A stretch of 64,000 bases of DNA from the NCBI GenBank assembly GCA_036365515.1, contig CM070873.1:67267529-67331528 (forward strand), given 5' to 3'. Under the pieces are notes generated by a model. The model was not told the origin of the DNA. It made no database searches and saw only the letters and a list, made by a program, of their open reading frames with translations. Origin of the DNA: Torymus aiolomorphi (lineage: Eukaryota > Arthropoda > Insecta > Hymenoptera > Torymidae). This document shows, piece after piece, positions 56,810 through 64,000 of this stretch (positions are counted from its first letter, which is position 1; the number at the start of each line of letters is the position of its first letter). The translations under genes were made by a program, and so were the position numbers.

Positions 56810-57640
56810 CATCTACCCGTTTCGAAATTTTCATTCTCATGACTGCAAAAAGTCCTTGCAAAAAGGTGCCTTATGAAAATTCCGCGCCGAAGCTAATAAC
56901 CGGGCGCGTGCACGCGCCTTCAAAAATACATTATTCAAACACATCAGGCGGGCGGCGCGCGGAATCCTCGATAATTCAAGTCCAGTTTATTAAGCGATTT
57001 GTCATGTCACACGCGCCTCTCTCTCCCCTCGCTCTCTCTTCCTTGATATTATGAAAATAATTTCGGCCGTCTCTCCCCACCTTTGCAGACCAATAATACC
57101 CGTGGACTTCCACTCCCACCGATCGGATCTCATAAGGCGCGCAACTTTGACAATCCGTAATGGGAGCGAACGGAAATTGATGATCGAAATAGCGCTGCAA
57201 CTCCGATAAAAAGCGCCATTAAGCGCCTCTGGCATCTGGCGAAATCAATCTCGGCGTCTCGTGTGTATATACATATACATATATGTATATACCTATGGAC
57301 TAAATTGCGCGAGCAGAGCGCGCTCGGCGAAAAGCCTAGATCTCGCGGATCGATGCGCCTTATCCAATTAAACTTCGTTGCGGAAGTTTGACATAACTCA
57401 AAGTAACGAACTTACCGGCGCCGGCGCGGAAGAGGATTTAGGGAGAGGAAGAAGAAGATTCGATGGAGAGAGGGAGAGAGAAGAGGAGGGAGGGCGAAGG
57501 AGGGAACGAGACGCGGTGGCGGCGACGCGAGTATACCAGCGAGTGTGTCGCGCGAGCTCGAATCTTACAAATCTGTTTCCGCATTCACGGCAACGCGCGC
57601 TACGGCGAGTTTCGTGGAGAAAGATAAGTGAGCCATAAAT
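56810..57640. other. GC/CpG-rich island
   Basis: Patches at 56880-57020 (CGGGCGGCGCGCGGAATCC) and 57300-57600 (GAAGAAGATTCGATGGAGAG, GGTGGCGGCGACGCGAG), separated by a TATACATATACATATATGTA tract at 57268-57292. No domain in any frame. Confidence 0.4.
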
Positions 57641-58265
57641 ATGAGGAGAGGAGTGATTTATAAGATAGCGATACTGCACTAATAGGCGAAATTCATAATT
57701 AAATGATTGAAGTATTTAATTTGCGGAAGATTAATGGCAGTTATCATTGAATTAAAGAATAATTAATTCATTTATATTTATAATTTTCTGTGTGCCACAA
57801 TTTACGAATTTGTTTCCTCCTAGAAGAATTTTTGTAAATAGGTTATATTCTAAAAATAAAGAGATATCTTGATAAAAAAATGTTATAGCTTATATAGAGA
57901 TCTATGATTCGTTAATTTTTAAGTATATTAATTGCTCTTGATTCTTTCTGGAGACAATAAATAATTAGTAAAAAAATCGAATTTCCTTGGTTTTCGATAA
58001 CTGGAGTAAAAATTGATTAAATCGCTTTGAAATTTTACGGAGAGGTAAGTAGAGTTTACATATCAATTGGATGAGTACAATCTAGAAAAAGATTTATTCA
58101 TAAATATTAGAGATGTTTGAGGTATACTTTTTATCATAGTTTTTTTCAAACTGTCATTTCTCAAAAAAGGCTCTATGTATTGACTTGATAGGGAATCTAA
58201 TATATGCAGTAGAGGCAATACACGTGTGAAATCTTATTAAAATCCTAGAACGTTTTTTTTTAAAA
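57641..58265. other. AT-rich spacer
   Basis: No gene recognised. Confidence 0.35.
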
Positions 58266-58306
58266 GGTCGTTGCCAATTCATTAGTATGTGGTTTCCTCA
58301 AACTTG
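58266..58306 (-). repeat. Solo Harbinger-type terminal repeat
   Basis: GGTCGTTGCCAATTCATTAG then GGTTTCCTCAAACTTGG matches the right-end type of the 5.2-6.9 kb Harbinger. Confidence 0.45.
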
Positions 58307-59114
58307 GACTCGAATCAATGGTATCGTTTCTGACTGATAAGTGCTCAGTGTTCAATGTTCTGTTCGAGTTTACCCAACTGGTTACTGCGCATCTAGGTTG
58401 TTTCATAAACCACAACTAACAAACAGTAATAAAATGGTTTACATATTATCTAGTCATTTGTTGTTTAATTTAATTAATCAAAGTTATTAAAGTGAATAAA
58501 TTTCTAACTGCTATAAAAGCTATACTAGCTTTGAATTTTAATTAATCGTTTCAATAAGTTTAACTTTCTTTGAATTGTTCATTTTACAAAAGTTTCAAAT
58601 TGTAATTAAATTTATTTTTGGATAACATTTATAAAGTTATATTTACAGGGACAAAAAAGTATTTCTTATGACTTTAATATAACAAATATAATGTTAATGA
58701 GAATAGCAGAAATTATGCACAAAGTAAGTTACCAAAAACAATCCTGTAATTACAGAGAAATATCAAGATAATGATTCTTGGCATGGAATAATTATTGCAA
58801 GAACAAAGCGACAATAAAAAAGGGTTGGTGGGATTTAAAAAAGGTATTTATTTATAATTCTTATATTCGCAACTCTCGAGCCCATTATTAAATAAAATAT
58901 ATGAAATTTCAGCCATGTCCCATAAAAATTCATCTAATGGTTCAAAAGGAAAGTTATCACAAAGACAAAATACTAACAATGTTATATCTCTGCAAAAAAT
59001 TGGTCTAAGAACGTCTACCCCTACATTATCAGAAATCATATCTATTTATGATGTATCGTTTCTGCGCAATTTTTCTTTTTTTTTTTAGGTAATTTGGTCT
59101 ATAAAAGCTCAAAG
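58307..59114. other. Stretch between two outward-ordered Harbinger-type ends
   Basis: The two flanking ends have their outer sides facing this interval, so it is likely ordinary DNA between two decayed insertions. A 63-codon minus-strand frame (58848-59039) is unrecognised. Confidence 0.3.
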
Positions 59115-59165
59115 GCGTAAGACTTTAAGCTTGAACAAGCCATACGCTAATGAATTGGCAGTGGT
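59115..59165 (+). repeat. Solo Harbinger-type terminal repeat
   Basis: AAGCTTGAACAAGCCATACG then CTAATGAATTGGCAGTGG resembles the left-end type at 5196. Confidence 0.45.
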
Positions 59166-59363
59166 CTTTTTATTTGTTATTTTTATTAAAATTCCTTGAT
59201 TGATTTTTTTTTATTTAAAATCCTAGTAAAAATATTGTTTAAATTTATCAAGTTAAACTTTAAAAAATATTTCGAGAATTCAAAGATAATCAATTTTACA
59301 AACTGCTAATACTTTTTTAAACTCCCTAACATGTTCATTGATTTCAATCCCATTCCAACTGCT

Positions 59364-59881
59364 ACACCCCTGGTAGAAATTGTCTCTATCGGAAATGGCC
59401 ATGAAAATAATAAATAAAAACAACCTTAAAATATTTGTAGTAGATTTTCTCTATAATTTTATCATGTATTTAAAAACAAATATTAAAAAACAAATATTAA
59501 AAAAAATAGAAAATGTAAACACGAATTATTGGTATTTAAGTTCTTTGCAGTACTGTTTCAGGGAATACAAACGAAAACAATGATTTTTCCGTTTGATTCT
59601 GTCTCTCTCACTCCTTGCCATTATAGAAAGCATCTTATTAGCCATTTCCTGACTAAAAAAACTGGCCAACTTTAATATCCTTTAAATACTCATAAATCGG
59701 CTAATGTAAATTTGTGAAAAAACTTATACTATTATTCTGTTTATTAAATGGCGAATATGATCGGAAAAATCATTTCATCGATGGATAGAAATAGCCAAGA
59801 AAAGTGTCTAGTTTTCAACGATTATTGGGGAAACTAGCTATTTATTAGGTAAATAATGGAATCGATTTGCACCAGGGACCC
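59364..59881. mobile_element. CCCTGGT-family element, most complete copy
   Basis: Left end CCCCTGGTAGAAATTGTC. The right end, in reverse complement, is TCCCTGGTGCAAATCGATTC, forming an inverted pair. The interior carries GATTCTGTCTCTCTCACTCC, TTAGCCATTTCCTGAC, AACTTTAATATCCTTTAAAT and TTTCATCGATGG, as in the copies at 14490 and 31390. About 518 bp. The 67-codon plus-strand frame has no domain. Confidence 0.6.
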
Positions 59882-59919
59882 ACTATTTTTAACGCAAACA
59901 TATTGCCAGTTCTCTCACA

Positions 59920-60640
59920 AGGTGCATTAACCGTATCAGACACGCTTAGCGCTCATCAATCGCAATCGAAAACGTGCCAGCGCACGTAATCGACCCTCCG
60001 CGGGCTACACTCCTAAATCCACTATTCCACTTCTGACTTTCAAGCTGCCCTCTGCTACCGCTCTACGCATACCCGCCCGCTCTTCGCTCGGTCACACTCG
60101 CGCAGATATATGTAGTGTCCAGTGCTCGCGCTATTTGTCTGTTTTACAAGCCCTCGATTCTGCACCTCTACGCATATACGCACGGCCATAACCCTCCCTG
60201 CTAATGCAGATCATCTGGTCTAACTGCGCGCATGCGTCTCTGCGTGTAAATCATAGCGCCGCGTCGTTAAACCGCGTACACGCCGGCCGACACGCGTATA
60301 ACGCGGAAGGACGCGCCGCAGGATAGCGATGTGCGGGGGGGGGGGGGGGGGTAGCAGAAGGGGATCGATTCGGCCTAATTAATTATGGCGCGACCGCGAC
60401 AAGTTTTAAGGCCGTGTTAGCCCTTAAGCGCTCCAACTGCGTGCGCCGTTTCGTGGATTGCGAAGCGCGGCTAGTGTGCGGTGGAATTGTGCACTAGGCT
60501 GCTTTTTGGCGCGTGTATATATCGAGTGCGCGGTGGGAATTAACTTCGGACGGCGAACAGTCGTTGTTCTAGATTTAATGCTTATAATTGTATTAAGAGA
60601 CAGTCAAAGTATTTTTATTTCTTTTTATGGCCGTGTATTC
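59920..60640. other. GC/CpG-rich island with a G-run
   Basis: Includes CGCACGTAATCGACCCTCCG, GCCGGCCGACACGCG and a G-run at about 60335-60351. No domain in any frame. Confidence 0.4.
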
Positions 60641-61469
60641 AATATCTAAGCAAGGACCTTATATGAATATATAGAAATTCATTAATTATCGTAAAATCAA
60701 CTCCTATTTATGTATAAAACGTGTTTTATACTTTCAAATTGAAGGCAAATGATATTGAGAACATAAGAAAATATATACTTGTCTACTATAATTTTCGAAA
60801 CTAGTTAAAGTGAGACGAAGTTAAAGTGAGACGAAGTTAAAGTTTAGGCATAGAATAGGCAACAAAAATTTAGTTTTTGAACAATTGTTTTTTATTTAAT
60901 TTGGCATAATTTTATTTCGCACTGTTTGTCAATAGATATTTAAATTAAGAATATTTTGAAATTTATAGAAAATAAAAATAAAAATGAAATTTAATGCATA
61001 CAGTATTTTTAATTATAAATTTCACACTACTATCAGTATCTATATACAGTTAATCAATCAGTATTTAAACAATTTATTATACAATGTTTAATTTATTCGG
61101 AAATTCTGTGTTTTGTTTACAAACAACGAAGAATGGATTGATCAAAATATTTCATGAATTCTCCTATATTCAATTTATATCTTGATGTACTTTTTCAACA
61201 AAAAAGAAAAAATTTTTAAATTCTTTTAAAACGTTGAATATAATCAGTATGGTATGCGTACGTTTGGTGTAACAAAAGAAATTGTTTTTTTATAGAGATA
61301 TATCTAACTAATACTAAAATGTACTTTTACAATATGGATCCTCTATTTCTATATCCATTACATTATATTAGCTCATGCATTATATATATAGTTGATTAAA
61401 AATGAAAATTTATTTCAAATGCAAATCATATATACGTATTACAACTATTACTCAATTTTCAGTAGTACA
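60641..61469. other. AT-rich spacer
   Basis: A 15-base GTTAAAGTGAGACGAA unit is repeated at 60804-60840. No gene. Confidence 0.4.
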
Positions 61470-62110
61470 CTCTACCTTCGGTCAGCCGCGATTGTGGCCT
61501 CTCCTCCTCTTTACTCACAGCTCGCCGGCGCCACGGCAAACACCTACACAATAACAACTTACACTGTCGACGACGACGACGAGGCACATCTTCGAAAGCG
61601 TCTTTGCTATCTAAACGGCACTCGAGCTACATACGCGCCTACGCATATACCAACGTGTACACGCGCGAGTGCACTTAACGCGTACTAAATAACAGGCGCG
61701 CTCTCACCGGCTAATGGGCTCGCGTAGCGCGCGCAAGAGAGGGAGAGAGAAAGAAAAAACGCAATTACGTTATCGCAAAATGCAATTTATTGCAGCTTTG
61801 ATGTTGCCGCGGGAGCGATAAAGAGAGACGTTTTTTTCGCACGGCGGCGGCGATCGTGATATTTCGATATTAATTTTAACAATGAAAAAAGCCGCGTGAG
61901 AGGGCATGTTTTTTTTTTTTGCCTGCGGTGGCCGCTCTTTATGAATCGCGGTAAATTACACGAGTGGTGGGGTGCGGTGCGAGTGCGCAGGATGGAAATT
62001 AATAACGGCAAGTGCACGCGCGTGGACGGAGGTTGGAATCATGCGCGATGCAGTGGGTTTATTAAGACTTTTGCAAATGAATGGTTTTCTTTGCTGTTTG
62101 TTTAATGTTT
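61470..62110. other. GC/CpG-rich island
   Basis: Includes CTCGCCGGCGCCACGGC, GACGACGACGACGAGG and GCGTAGCGCGCGCAAGAGAG. Frames of 65-98 codons on both strands lack domains. Confidence 0.4.
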
Positions 62111-62488
62111 GCACTCCTGCTTTGTGGTCAAGTGCGAATGAATGTGTTGACAAAATTAATTTTTATGCTTTCACTGATATGATAACTTGATTGCAAGAAT
62201 AAATATACGGAAAAAAATCGTTTTAATCTTTTTCAGTAAATAAAGAGTGTGCAAAGCACGCAAAATGTTGACTTAGCAAAATGGGTTTTCGTTAATTTCA
62301 CTCGATATTATAATTTTATTTTAATTACAATTTACACACACTTTTTTATATTGCATATTTAAAATTAATAAATACTTAAAAACACGATTGTAGACATGTC
62401 ATGTAGTCTACGGGCTACTCGCAGTGTAAATCCATTTGAGCAGGGGCAGGGGAGGTGAAATCGATTCCATTTTGTGTTGAAATCGATT

Positions 62489-62489
<1 letters not shown>
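62111..62489. other. AT-rich spacer
   Basis: No gene recognised. Confidence 0.35.

Positions 62490-62559
<70 letters not shown>
62490..62559. repeat. (AT)n microsatellite
   Basis: About 35 AT units. Tyr-Ile frames across it on both strands are artefacts. Confidence 0.95.
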
Positions 62560-62563
<4 letters not shown>

Positions 62564-62967
62564 CATTGAAATCGCTACAAATTACTAATAACGCTATTAC
62601 AGAAGACAAAACTGTCTTTACAGACACCGGCGACCTTTGAATCGTAACTCCTTCAAAAAATAGTCTGGATATTCTACAGACTGCTTGCAAAAGGACAAAA
62701 TACCAGCATACACGTGTTAGTTTCTTTTTTTATATACGCAAAAGTAAAAGAAGAAGAAACGTTTTAAATTTGAAAATATATTTATTAGAAATCAATTTTC
62801 AAGCTGTTATATAGGATAAATAAAATGTATATTACATATTGTTTTAAATTTAAATAACCATGTATATAAATATATTTGGTATATAGGTAATAAGAGGTAA
62901 TGATTGGATTTATTTATATTACCATTAATTTTATACAACCATAATATCATCAACATGTCATGACATC
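62560..62967. other. AT-rich spacer
   Basis: No gene recognised. Confidence 0.35.
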
Positions 62968-63120
62968 GCGACGTTAGCTCCGTGGTTGAGCGTGAGACTA
63001 TATCAAACCGCGAGTCTGTGGGTTCGCGTCTTCACATTTTATGATTTATTTTCGTTTGTACGTAACAGTACTTATAATAATACATAACATTTTTACTTTC
63101 TTTCTATTATCTTGCATAAA
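62968..63120 (+). repeat. Candidate tRNA-derived SINE, copy 2
   Basis: The head GCGACGTTAGCTCCGTGGTT then GAGCG has a tRNA-like A box. GGGTTCGCGTC about 40 bases on resembles a B box. The tail TACGTAACAGTACTTATAAT recalls the tail of 36016-36200. Arms pair poorly, so this is not a functional tRNA. Confidence 0.4.
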
Positions 63121-63364
63121 CTATAATTTCATTCTCGTTACATTTGTTCTCATTACATTTTTAACGCAAAATTAATACTTTTGTTTTTTTATATTGGTGT
63201 AATAAATTGGGGTTTAAGTCATTTTCGTTACTTCAAAGTGACATCAAAAACATGAAAGCATTCATTTTGCCAAAAAGTATTGCAAAGTCTCAATAGAAGA
63301 CTGCTATTTGTTTAAAATAGTAGAAAAAATTGCAAATGTTAAGTGCGATAAATATTTACTATAG
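63121..63364. other. AT-rich spacer
   Basis: No gene recognised. Confidence 0.3.
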
Positions 63365-63735
63365 TATAGAGCGTACTACCTGCGGGTTACGTATTTGTTC
63401 AAACTTTGGGATATGTTATAGGAACCCAAAATACCATAAATTATTCAGTTTAGATAGATCCTCTATAGCATATCAAATATACAACTTTATTGGAAATTGA
63501 TATTTTGTAACTCCGAGAAAAGAAAATGAAAGCTCGATTTTTCAACTTTTATCTTGTGTACTCGATATTTGAATAATTTTGTTGGTAATTGATATTATTG
63601 AATTCCGAGAAAAGCCAATGAAAGCTCGATTTTGTTATTTTTATCTTGTTGACTTGATATTTCATAACTTTTTTGGTAATTAATATTACTGAATTCTGAA
63701 AAAAGCAATCAAAAGCTCTACTTTTATCATGTACA
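63365..63735 (+). repeat. Foldback-related segment plus a 92-bp tandem array
   Basis: 63365-63430 (AGAGCGTACTACCTGCGGGT, TTACGTATTTGTTC) resembles the end of the foldback at 30609. From 63487 about three 92-base units follow, each with TTGGTAATTGATATT, TCCGAGAAAAG and AATGAAAGCTCGATTTT. Confidence 0.55.
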
Positions 63736-64000
63736 TTCTATAATAGTATGTAATATTTATATCGCCACCTAAAGTAAATAATAAAAACATTTTTACTAGA
63801 ATAAAGCCTTACAAAAGAATTCTAAAAATTTCTGCAAAAAATTATTAAAATAAAATAAACTTAAAATCGTAACAATTTTATATATATAATCAATTTAAAT
63901 TGAATCCATTGTGATTCTTGAAATCACTTGAAATCGTCATGAAATCGAGTTACTTTTGCCATCACTCACACACAATGTTCTCAAGTGAGTAGCCCCTCCT
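63736..64000. other. AT-rich spacer to window end
   Basis: No gene recognised. Confidence 0.3.

Overview
The window looks like insect nuclear DNA: AT-rich, CpG not depleted, long dinucleotide microsatellites, and mariner, PIF/Harbinger, pogo/Tigger-like, Helitron and Penelope-like remnants. The density of decayed DNA transposons together with CpG-rich islands would suit a hymenopteran, but the sequence does not settle the order or species. I found no convincing host protein-coding gene, rRNA or canonical tRNA. The window reads as an intergenic region or a very large intron packed with mobile elements.

Layout. 0-17.7 kb is almost wall-to-wall repeats: a 5'-truncated Penelope-like element keeping only its GIY-YIG domain (2.8-3.9 kb), a collapsed PIF/Harbinger element (5.2-6.9 kb), a truncated copy of a long-terminal-inverted-repeat DNA transposon called family A here (10.2-11.8 kb), several tandem arrays, a short Helitron, and a nested element (13.9-16.8 kb) whose ends are arrays of small palindromes. 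17.7-29 kb is AT-rich DNA interrupted by GC/CpG-rich islands, often beside (AG)n, (CA)n or (TC)n runs. 29-32 kb holds three terminal-inverted-repeat or foldback elements. 32-36 kb has more GC islands. 36-41 kb has a tRNA-like SINE head, several GC-rich hairpin elements and a second Helitron. 41.6-42.9 kb is a full-length mariner with perfect 30-bp ends and a disabled transposase.

43.9-45.2 kb is a recent segmental duplication. 45.32-48.86 kb is the complete copy of family A: about 600-bp terminal inverted repeats around a frameshifted transposase. 50.47-52.05 kb carries the only long intact reading frame, a 527-aa pogo/Tigger-like DDE transposase that could be a recently active element or a domesticated gene. 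53-64 kb returns to hairpin elements, a third Helitron, GC islands, microsatellites and a second tRNA-like SINE head.

How the parts relate. Most coding remnants are transposases acting on their own termini (mariner on its 30-bp ends, family A on its long inverted repeats, Harbinger on its TIRs). Many short elements have no coding capacity and would depend on enzymes encoded elsewhere. Several unrelated foldback elements share one design: arms built from repeated short palindromes, or GC-rich stems carrying a CGAGCGAAGCGAG-like mini-hairpin. These are the least explained structures here. All boundaries were judged by eye.
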